From: Nitrospirae bacterium RBG_16_43_11
GTDB lineage: Bacteria > Nitrospirota > 9FT-COMBO-42-15 > HDB-SIOI813
DNA: 8,914 bases
NCBI GenBank assembly: GCA_001805165.1
Contig: MHEI01000117.1
Span: forward strand, 2,257 to 11,170
Reading direction: 5' to 3'
Notes under the pieces: generated by a model
What the model saw: only the letters and a program-made list of their open reading frames with translations
Told to the model about the DNA's origin: nothing
Databases searched by the model: none
Shown here: piece by piece, positions 1 through 5,726 of the stretch
How positions within the stretch are numbered: the first letter of the stretch is position 1
Layout of the letters: each line of letters begins with the position of its first letter
Made by a program: the position numbers and the translations under genes

Positions 1-851
1 ATCTTGCAACACATCCGGGGATTGATGCAGTATCATTTACCGGTTCGTGTGATACAGGAGAACATTTAGAGGGATTGTGCGGCAGGACTCACAAGCCAAT
101 ATCAGCAGAGATGGGCGGTAAGAATGCGATTATAGTTATGGATGATGCAAACCTGGAGTTGGCTGTTGAAGGTGCAATATGGGGTGGGTTCGGGACTTCC
201 GGCCAGAGGTGTACTGCAGCAAGCCGTATTGTAGTACATGAGGCCGTATATTTAAAATTCATAAAAATGTTCAAAGGCGCTGCATCGAAACTCCGTATAG
301 GTAATGGCCTTAAAAAAGGGACTGATATGGGGCCGGTAATCAATGAGTCACAGTTTACAAAGATACTCGAGTATATTGAAACAGGTAAGAATGAGGGTGC
401 AGGCCTCATACTGGGAGGACGACCATATACAAAGAATGATTGTGCTAATGGATTCTTTATAGAACCAACTATCTTTACTGATGTTGACCCTGAAATGCGA
501 ATAGCCCAGGAGGAGATTTTCGGGCCTGTAGTGTGTGTGATTAAGTCAGGCAGTTTTGAAGATTCAATCAGAATAGTCAATGATACACGTTATGGTCTTT
601 CATCTTCTATATATACTCAGGATGTAAACAAAAGTGCCCTTGCTGAAAGAGACCTTGATTCAGGGATTGTATACATAAATGCATCTACTATTGGTGCAGA
701 GATCCAGTTGCCATTCGGAGGTACTAAACACACAGGGTTGGGGCCACGGGAAGCAGGCGGGCGTGGAGGGGCGCTTGACACATATACCAGGTGGAAGGTG
801 ATTTACAGGGACTTTTCAGGCCGTCTGCAGAAGGCCCAGATAGACCGTTAA
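1..851 (+). CDS. Aldehyde dehydrogenase, ALDH7-like, C-terminal part (5' end outside window)
   Basis: This gene enters from the left edge; the frame is open from base 3 and gives 282 residues, against about 500 for the family, so roughly the N-terminal 200 or more residues are missing. Enzymes of this family oxidise an aldehyde to a carboxylic acid with NAD(P)+ in the cytosol. Seen in the sequence: the cofactor-site stretch SFTGSCDTG near the start, the general-base Glu in AEMGGKN (codon 108-110) and the catalytic Cys in GQRCTAASR (codon 210-212). Further on are EEIFGPV and a C-terminal GAEIQLPFGGTKHTG. The GAEI plus FGGxKHTG signature is shared with ALDH7 (aminoadipic semialdehyde dehydrogenase) and its bacterial relatives, so that subfamily is preferred, but the true substrate cannot be read from the sequence. 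An apparent TTG start at 75 is an artefact, since homology continues upstream of it. Its stop overlaps the convergent stop of the protoglobin-PsiE gene by three bases. Confidence 0.93.
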   Translation, partial: LATHPGIDAVSFTGSCDTGEHLEGLCGRTHKPISAEMGGKNAIIVMDDANLELAVEGAIWGGFGTSGQRCTAASRIVVHEAVYLKFIKMFKGAASKLRIGNGLKKGTDMGPVINESQFTKILEYIETGKNEGAGLILGGRPYTKNDCANGFFIEPTIFTDVDPEMRIAQEEIFGPVVCVIKSGSFEDSIRIVNDTRYGLSSSIYTQDVNKSALAERDLDSGIVYINASTIGAEIQLPFGGTKHTGLGPREAGGRGGALDTYTRWKVIYRDFSGRLQKAQIDR

Positions 852-1744
852 CCCTTGTCACTATGCCCTATCAACCAGTATACAATACCAAGAGTCAACA
901 CTATCCCCCCCAGTGCTAGAATATCTGCAATCTTTTCTGTTGAAAGTGTAGCAATAAGTATCTTTCTTATAACTGCTGCTATGGCAAGGGTAAGAAATGC
1001 GGTAACAGCAAATTTGCCCCCCTTCAGGTGATGTATCTCAGTATTCAGCAGCTCTCCAATGGCCCATATGATCAACAAAGTACCGAGGATCTTTAATATC
1101 CCGGTCTCTATGCTTGTCACGCCAATTGCAATGCTGTATATTTCATAACATACAAAACCCAACACAAAAACAGATGCCAGGATGAGGGTAATAAGGAGGA
1201 ATAGATCAAGGGTAAAGGCAAAACGCCTTGCAAACTCTATAACGTTGTATTCAACTTTTCTTGGAAGTATATATGACCTTAATTCTTCTTCCCTGTATGA
1301 AAATGTCATTATGTCAAGATTCATATCAAGTATTTTATCTGTTGAATTTACCAGCATGTCCCGCTGTCTGCTGCATCCAAACTCATCTGTAAGGAGTTTA
1401 TAACAGTACCTTCTGACAAAGCTAATGGAAGAGTTTACATAGTGCCCCGGTAATCCTATTTTCACATGTATCTCACCTATCTTGTAAATACTTCTGAGAT
1501 ACTCCTCGGTATAGTTGCCGGTAAAGAGCGTTATAAACCACTCCTTAACCTTCCCTTTATGTTTTGATATAACATTTTCATCAACCAGGTAGTGAGAAAC
1601 ATTCTTGAATCTCAGTATGTGGTCATAGAATTTTAAAATGAAATCTTCCCTGTTTTTCTCCATCAGGTTTTTAATGCTGACAAGGTTGTCAGCATCCTGT
1701 TCAGTAAACAGATACGCCTTTTTTATATCCTCAATTGTTTCCAT
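848..1744 (-). CDS. Protoglobin (globin-coupled sensor) fused to PsiE-family membrane domain
   Basis: The product has 298 residues in two recognisable parts. Residues about 7-155 look like a protoglobin/globin-coupled-sensor domain: FILKFYDHIL and HKGKVKEWF are followed by KIGEIHVKIGLPGHYV, in which His93 occupies the position of the proximal heme ligand (family pattern IGxxHxxIGLP). Residues about 177-293 form four hydrophobic segments (about 177-203, 212-233, 245-266 and 272-293). ELLNTEIHHLKGG and AIAAVIRKILI match the conserved core of the PsiE (phosphate-starvation-inducible E) family. The inferred protein is a cytosolic heme domain on a four-helix inner-membrane anchor. The globin family binds O2, NO or CO; what PsiE does is not established, so any output is unknown. 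No kinase, cyclase or methyl-accepting domain is present. The start is supported by AGGAG seven bases upstream of the ATG. That site lies inside yacG, which this gene overlaps by 14 bp, so the two are probably cotranscribed and translationally coupled. Confidence 0.85.
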   Translation of the reverse strand: METIEDIKKAYLFTEQDADNLVSIKNLMEKNREDFILKFYDHILRFKNVSHYLVDENVISKHKGKVKEWFITLFTGNYTEEYLRSIYKIGEIHVKIGLPGHYVNSSISFVRRYCYKLLTDEFGCSRQRDMLVNSTDKILDMNLDIMTFSYREEELRSYILPRKVEYNVIEFARRFAFTLDLFLLITLILASVFVLGFVCYEIYSIAIGVTSIETGILKILGTLLIIWAIGELLNTEIHHLKGGKFAVTAFLTLAIAAVIRKILIATLSTEKIADILALGGIVLTLGIVYWLIGHSDKG

Positions 1745-1925
1745 TATCAGTCTCCTTTGTTATCTCTTCGGGTTCATCATTAACAACCGGCTCACCGGGA
1801 ATTCTGTATTTCTCCCCTGCCCATCTGCCAAGATCAATAAGTTTACATCTTTCAGAACAGAATGGACGATACGGATTTTCCTCTTTTGTTGTCTTGTGAT
1901 GACATACCGGACAGTGGATAATCAT
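1731..1925 (-). CDS. yacG: YacG zinc-finger protein, putative DNA gyrase inhibitor
   Basis: This is a 64-residue protein with the complete YacG pattern. Four cysteines, C5, C8, C23 and C27, are arranged C-x2-C-x14-C-x3-C and should hold one zinc ion. They are followed by the conserved run CKLIDLGRWAGEKYRIPGEP and an acidic, disordered tail of about 18 residues. YacG proteins are known to bind GyrB and inhibit gyrase activity; that role is taken from the family. Length is normal (about 60-70 residues). In gammaproteobacteria yacG usually sits beside coaE; here it is instead the first gene of a two-gene leftward unit with the protoglobin-PsiE gene. No good Shine-Dalgarno sequence precedes the ATG. 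A TATAAT hexamer lies only eight bases upstream, so the mRNA may be nearly leaderless or the real promoter may lie further upstream. Confidence 0.92.
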   Translation of the reverse strand: MIIHCPVCHHKTTKEENPYRPFCSERCKLIDLGRWAGEKYRIPGEPVVNDEPEEITKETDNGNN

Positions 1926-1933
1926 AGAGAATT

Positions 1934-1939
1934 ATTATA
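1934..1939 (-). promoter_or_regulatory. Possible -10 element for yacG
   Basis: Read on the minus strand this is a perfect TATAAT, eight bases before the yacG ATG, inside the 53-bp divergent spacer (1926-1978). No convincing -35 box sits 16-18 bp upstream: the nearest TTGAAC is only 13 bp away. If used, transcription would begin within a few bases of the start codon and give a nearly leaderless mRNA. The spacer is AT-rich, so a chance match is quite possible. No credible promoter was seen in the spacer for the rightward Usp gene. Confidence 0.25.
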
Positions 1940-1978
1940 ACATATGGTTGTTGTTCAAAAATAGGGGGTATTGCTGTT

Positions 1979-2827
1979 ATGACAGATCATCCCTTTAAAA
2001 AGATATTGGTAGCTGTTGATGGTTCATTCCATTGCAATGTCGCGGCAAGATATTCTTACCTGTTTGCGCAGGCATTCCATTCAAAACTATTTGTAGTCAC
2101 TGTCATTACTAAAGATATGAATGAAAAGGCAGAGAAATCCGCCACCTATTCAATAACAAGGATAATTGATGAAGCGAGGGTATCCGGTATTGATATAGAA
2201 GGTGTAATATTAAAAGGAGATGTGATAGAGGCTATAACCAGGTTTGTGAAGGAAAACAAGATTGATTTGCTGATCTCATCTACAAGAAGACCTCAAAAGG
2301 AAAGGCGTTATTTTGTTAAATCTGTGACAAGTAGTCTTATGTCGGGGGTCCCCTGTAGTGTTATCGCTCTGAGAATATCACATCCCGGACGTTCCCTGAG
2401 GTCCAAAAAGGTTCTTGTGCCTGTAATAGGTGATGGATACAGGGATAAAGAACGTGCTGACATAATAAGTCCGATTGCAGACAGGTTCAATTCTAATATT
2501 ACTGTATTTCACGTAATAGAGCTTTCATCCTCAGGAATAAAGAGATTAGAGAAGTTAGAAAAAGACAAGCTGACAGAATCAGGTGAAAAGAAGATTGCAT
2601 CATTTATGAAAGAGTTGAGAGGACGCGGGATCCATGCATCGGAAAAGATCGTGACAGGCAGTAAGGTGCGGGATGAGATAATATCAGAAGCCTCACATCA
2701 CAAATATGACCTGATAATACTGGGAACGACAAAGCGTAATATTATAAAAAGGGTTGTGTCCGGTAATCCGGTAGAAGAGATATTAAGGGATACGCCCTGT
2801 GATGTGATGTTATTGCATTTTAAATAG
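1979..2827 (+). CDS. Tandem universal stress protein (two Usp domains)
   Basis: The 282-residue protein is two Usp folds in series, about residues 6-132 and 143-281. Each begins with the usual first beta strand: KKILVAVDGS in the first, KKVLVPVIGDG in the second. Each ends with the hydrophobic strand typical of the fold: VPCSVIAL and TPCDVMLLH. The ATP-binding motif G-x2-G-x9-G(S/T) is absent from domain 1, where SSTRRPQKERR lies at that position, and degraded in domain 2, where GTTKRNIIKRVVSGN keeps only the outer glycines. Nucleotide binding is therefore doubtful, and a non-ATP-binding regulatory role is more likely. AGGGGG at 1963-1968 is a plausible ribosome site 10 bases before the ATG. 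The P-type ATPase gene begins 29 bases after the stop on the same strand, so the two are probably one transcript. Usp domains often accompany or regulate ion transporters; a link to the neighbouring ATPase is inferred only from position. Confidence 0.9.
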   Translation: MTDHPFKKILVAVDGSFHCNVAARYSYLFAQAFHSKLFVVTVITKDMNEKAEKSATYSITRIIDEARVSGIDIEGVILKGDVIEAITRFVKENKIDLLISSTRRPQKERRYFVKSVTSSLMSGVPCSVIALRISHPGRSLRSKKVLVPVIGDGYRDKERADIISPIADRFNSNITVFHVIELSSSGIKRLEKLEKDKLTESGEKKIASFMKELRGRGIHASEKIVTGSKVRDEIISEASHHKYDLIILGTTKRNIIKRVVSGNPVEEILRDTPCDVMLLHFK

Positions 2828-2856
2828 CGATCAAAATAAACTATTTCCTGGATTCT

Positions 2857-5547
2857 ATGGCTATACAGGCGCTGACTTCTGAAGAAGTATACAATGCACT
2901 GCACACAAGCCCTTCAGGTCTGGATGAGGAAGAAGCTTCTGAAAGGTTAAAGACCTTTGGATTAAATGAGATCAGGGAGGCACAGAAGACTTCTTTACTC
3001 CATAATATCGCAAGACACTTTACAAATCTGTTTGCACTGCTTCTGTGGGGAGCATCAATAACTGCCATTGCAGGGGGATTACTAAAGCCGGGAGAAGGTT
3101 TCTTTATACTTGGAATTGCCATTATGGGAGTTGTCTTAATAAATGGCGGCTTCGCCTTTTATCAGGAATACAGGGCTGAAAAGGCATTTGATGAATTAAA
3201 AAAGCTGCTCCCCTACATGGTAACTATAATCAGAGGAGGAAGGGAAAGAGAGATAACAGCAAGTGAGGTCGTTCCGGGAGATATAGTGTTGTTAAAGGAA
3301 GGCGACAGGGTTTCTTCAGACATACGACTTTTAGATGTGACAGAGATGAAGGTGGACAACGCATCTATCACAGGAGAATCAAAGCCGGCAAAGAGGGATG
3401 CAACTCCTCACCCTGATGCAGAAATTTCTGATAGTCTGAATATAGTTCTTGCCGGTACATCTGTGGTACGAGGTCAGGGCCGGGGTGTCGTCTTTGCAAC
3501 CGGTATGAGTACTGAGTTTGGTAAGATTGCCAGACTCACATCAGAGATTGTAAGTGGTATGAGCCCCCTTGAGATGGAAACCATCAGGGTTACGAGGACT
3601 ATCACAGTAATAGCAGTATGTCTTGGAATTATATTCTTTACTGCCGGTGTATTTATAGGCAGAGGTTTTTGGGAGAACTTTATATTCGCCCTCGGTATAG
3701 TAGTTGCCAATGTACCGGAAGGTCTGCTGCCAACAGTAACCTTGTCCCTTGCAATGGCGAGTCAGAGGATGTCAAAGAAGAAGGCGCTTGTTAGAAAACT
3801 CACGGCTGTAGAGACATTAGGTTCTGTAACGGTCATATGCACAGATAAGACAGGCACGCTGACACAGAACAGGATGTCGGCAGTTAATATATATACAAAC
3901 AGCATCTTAAAGGAACTTCAGCATATAGATGCCAATTCAGACCTTAGTACCATGATGCTTATTAAAGGTAGTGCGCTATGCAACGATGCATATTTAAGAG
4001 ATGGTGCAATTGTTGGTGAGCAAACTGAGAAAGCCCTCCTTGAGTTTGCTCAGAATTATATAGATGTAGACAATCTCAGGACGAAGGAGCCGCGAATAGC
4101 CGAACATCCCTTTGACCCGTTCAGAAAATGGATGGCCACGCTCCACGAGAATGAGCCCGGGGCAATTATATATGTTAAGGGAGCCCCTGAGGTACTAATA
4201 AATATGTGTACCGGTATATTTCACAATGGGGAGGTCGTTGCTTTTGACGATGTTAGAAAAAAAAAGGCTGATGAAGCACTCAGCGATATGACAGGCCGGG
4301 CACTCCGTGTCCTGGCTGTAGCCTACAGGGATTGTAATCCCCTACTTTTTAAAATAAAATGCCCTGAATGGGAAAAGATAGAAGATCTGGTATTAGTGGG
4401 GTTTCTCGGCCTCGAAGACCCGCCCAGACCTGAAGTACCCGGGGCAATTAAGGATTGCAATGAAGCAGGCATAAAGATCATTATGGTCACAGGTGACAAT
4501 CCGGAGACAGCAAGGGCAGTAGGAAGAGAAATTGGTCTCTTTAATAATCCTGATATTGTCACAGGGACAGAACTAAGAGGTATGAATCATAAGGACATCA
4601 TGAATGCACTGCTCAAGGATGAGATCGCATTTGCCCGGGTTACACCTGCTGACAAGATGACAATAGTCTCTGCCCTGAAAGATTTAGGGGAGGTGGTAGC
4701 AGTTACAGGGGATGGGGTTAATGATGCCCCTGCCCTGAAAAAAGCTGACATTGGAATAGCCATGGGCCTTAGTGGTACTGACGTGGCGAAAGAGGCTGCG
4801 GATATTATTCTATTAGATGATAACTTTGCGACTATCGTCAGGGCTATAGAGGAAGGACGGGCTGTATTTGAAAATATAAAAAAGTTTACTACCTATATAT
4901 TAAGCAGCAATATTCCTGAGATAATACCTTATATAGCTTATGTAATCCTTGGCATACCCCTGCCGCTGACGGTTGTGCAGATTCTGGCAGTTGACTTAGG
5001 CACTGATATGCTGCCTGCCCTTGCCCTTGGGACTGAGCCTCCTGAACCAGGGTTATTGAAAAGGCCGCCAAGGTCAGTGAAAGAGAGGCTGCTTTCTCTG
5101 CCGCTTCTGGCAAGGGCCTATCTGTTTCTCGGTCCAATTGAAGCAATAGCCTCTATGGCCGGCTTTTTCTGGTTCCTTTCAATTAATGGCTGGCACTGGG
5201 GAGATGCACTTTCATCCAAAAACCCTTTGTATTGGCAGGCGACTACTGTCTGCCTTACAGGTATAATAGTAACGCAGGTGGCAAATGTTTTTGTCTGCAG
5301 GTCGGGAATACTTTCTGTTTTCTCTATGTCTCTATGGGTAAACAGATTTATGCTCGCCGGCATTTCTGTGGAAATAGTAATTATTTTGCTGATAGTATAC
5401 ACATCACCGGGGAATATTATGTTTGCCACCAGCCCGATACCATTATCAATGTGGTTATTCCTTATACCCTTTGCATTTCTATTGTTGGGACTCGAAGAGG
5501 TGCGGAAATTATTTGTCAGAAATATGATGACCCGACGAATTTCATAA
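2857..5547 (+). CDS. P-type cation-transporting ATPase, P2 class with Na+/K+-ATPase-like ion-site residues
   Basis: This 896-residue integral membrane pump is complete and normal in length. Order of parts: cation-ATPase N-terminal domain (about 1-55), helices M1-M2, actuator domain with TGES (172-175), M3 and M4 with PEGLL (287-291), then the phosphorylation site DKTGT (Asp330). KGAPE (441-445) follows in the nucleotide domain, TGDN (545-548) and TGDGVNDAP (617-625) in the P-domain, then M5-M10. It lacks the CPC-type motif of heavy-metal pumps and the features of MgtA. The ion-pathway segments PEGLL, YILSSNIPE (680-688) and DLGTDM (713-718) read like the Na+/K+-ATPase (P2C) group rather than SERCA, which has NLVTDG. 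Transport of Na+ and/or K+ is thus favoured over Ca2+, but this is inference. The end LEEVRKLFVRN also resembles P2C tails. No beta subunit is encoded nearby. The ATG at 2857 has only a weak ribosome site, but no better in-frame start exists in the 29-bp gap after the Usp gene. Confidence 0.9.
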   Translation: MAIQALTSEEVYNALHTSPSGLDEEEASERLKTFGLNEIREAQKTSLLHNIARHFTNLFALLLWGASITAIAGGLLKPGEGFFILGIAIMGVVLINGGFAFYQEYRAEKAFDELKKLLPYMVTIIRGGREREITASEVVPGDIVLLKEGDRVSSDIRLLDVTEMKVDNASITGESKPAKRDATPHPDAEISDSLNIVLAGTSVVRGQGRGVVFATGMSTEFGKIARLTSEIVSGMSPLEMETIRVTRTITVIAVCLGIIFFTAGVFIGRGFWENFIFALGIVVANVPEGLLPTVTLSLAMASQRMSKKKALVRKLTAVETLGSVTVICTDKTGTLTQNRMSAVNIYTNSILKELQHIDANSDLSTMMLIKGSALCNDAYLRDGAIVGEQTEKALLEFAQNYIDVDNLRTKEPRIAEHPFDPFRKWMATLHENEPGAIIYVKGAPEVLINMCTGIFHNGEVVAFDDVRKKKADEALSDMTGRALRVLAVAYRDCNPLLFKIKCPEWEKIEDLVLVGFLGLEDPPRPEVPGAIKDCNEAGIKIIMVTGDNPETARAVGREIGLFNNPDIVTGTELRGMNHKDIMNALLKDEIAFARVTPADKMTIVSALKDLGEVVAVTGDGVNDAPALKKADIGIAMGLSGTDVAKEAADIILLDDNFATIVRAIEEGRAVFENIKKFTTYILSSNIPEIIPYIAYVILGIPLPLTVVQILAVDLGTDMLPALALGTEPPEPGLLKRPPRSVKERLLSLPLLARAYLFLGPIEAIASMAGFFWFLSINGWHWGDALSSKNPLYWQATTVCLTGIIVTQVANVFVCRSGILSVFSMSLWVNRFMLAGISVEIVIILLIVYTSPGNIMFATSPIPLSMWLFLIPFAFLLLGLEEVRKLFVRNMMTRRIS

Positions 5548-5560
5548 GTGAAACGTAAAT

Positions 5561-5588
5561 CATTATTGTTGCAGTTACGACAATAATG
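5561..5588. repeat. 11-bp inverted repeat (operator/enhancer or mRNA hairpin)
   Basis: The arms CATTATTGTTG (5561-5571) and CGACAATAATG (5578-5588) are inverted copies separated by the six bases CAGTTA. Nine outer base pairs are perfect, then one T/G mismatch (a wobble pair in RNA), then one G-C pair. It begins 14 bases after the ATPase stop codon. Neither strand has a following T-run, so it is a poor intrinsic terminator. Its AT-rich arms suit a dimeric regulator site. Its centre lies about 130 bp upstream of the start predicted for the sigma-54-like nirB promoter, within the usual range for an enhancer-binding protein. A 3' stabilising hairpin for the ATPase mRNA is the alternative. Confidence 0.55.
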
Positions 5589-5677
5589 TCAGGTTAATTG
5601 GCTTATTTCGTGGATTACTCAATCTAATAACAACGAATATATCAACAATATTAATAAGATATGTAAAATGTACAATG

Positions 5678-5693
5678 TGGCACTGGTTTTGAA
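5678..5693 (+). promoter_or_regulatory. Candidate sigma-54 (-24/-12) promoter for nirB
   Basis: TGGCAC at 5678-5683 and TTGAA at 5689-5693 match the sigma-54 consensus TGGCACG-N4-TTGCW. The -24 hexamer is exact and the spacing is correct: ten bases between the -24 GG and the -12 dinucleotide. The departures are T for G after TGGCAC and GA instead of the nearly invariant GC at -12. The predicted start is near 5704, giving a leader of about 23 bases that contains the AGGAG ribosome site of nirB. A perfect TATAAT at 5697-5702 offers a sigma-70 alternative, but no -35 box stands 16-18 bp upstream and the transcript would begin almost on the ribosome site. Nitrogen control through NtrC or a similar activator would follow if the site is real. 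Confidence 0.45.
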
Positions 5694-5710
5694 TTATATA
5701 ATGTCAGGAA

Positions 5711-5715
5711 AGGAG
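5711..5715 (+). promoter_or_regulatory. Shine-Dalgarno sequence deciding the nirB start
   Basis: AGGAG lies 11 bases before the ATG at 5727 and only two bases before an in-frame TTG at 5718. Two bases is too short for initiation, so the ATG is preferred. The protein then begins MSKSIHLVVIGNG, placing the first FAD-binding strand at the very N-terminus, as expected. Confidence 0.75.
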
Positions 5716-5726
5716 ACTTGATACAA

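Larger units (their letters stand above)
5548..5726. other. 179-bp intergenic region upstream of nirB
   Basis: This is the only intergenic stretch of any size. It holds the inverted repeat at 5561-5588, a strongly AT-rich middle (about 5590-5675), the sigma-54-like promoter at 5678-5693 and the nirB ribosome site. The order of palindrome, AT-rich (possibly bent) DNA, -24/-12 element and short leader is that of an enhancer-dependent promoter. An IHF-like core TATCAA starts at 5640, but its downstream TTA is one base too far away, so an IHF site is not claimed. No small open frame or RNA gene was recognised here. Confidence 0.6.

Noticed and set aside
75..851. TTG at 75 as the start of a short aldehyde dehydrogenase
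   Set aside because: The same frame is open to the left edge and encodes family-typical residues (HPGIDAVSFTGS) before that codon, so the gene is simply cut by the window.
5189..5206. A second TGGCAC resembling a sigma-54 -24 element
   Set aside because: It lies inside the ATPase coding sequence, and the nearest GC downstream is two bases too far away for a -12 element.
4889..5429. Reverse-strand open frames within the ATPase gene
   Set aside because: They lie opposite strongly conserved membrane helices, lack recognisable domains and are explained as shadows of the real gene.
5640..5653. IHF-like site between the inverted repeat and the nirB promoter
   Set aside because: TATCAA is present but the TTA half is spaced five bases away instead of four, and the region is so AT-rich that a near match is expected by chance.
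5697..5702. Perfect TATAAT ahead of nirB as a sigma-70 promoter
   Set aside because: No -35-like sequence is found at 16-18 bp, and the start would fall almost on the ribosome site. It is kept only as an alternative to the sigma-54 site.
5718..5726. TTG at 5718 as the nirB start
   Set aside because: It lies only two bases after AGGAG; the in-frame ATG at 5727 has workable spacing and gives the expected N-terminus.
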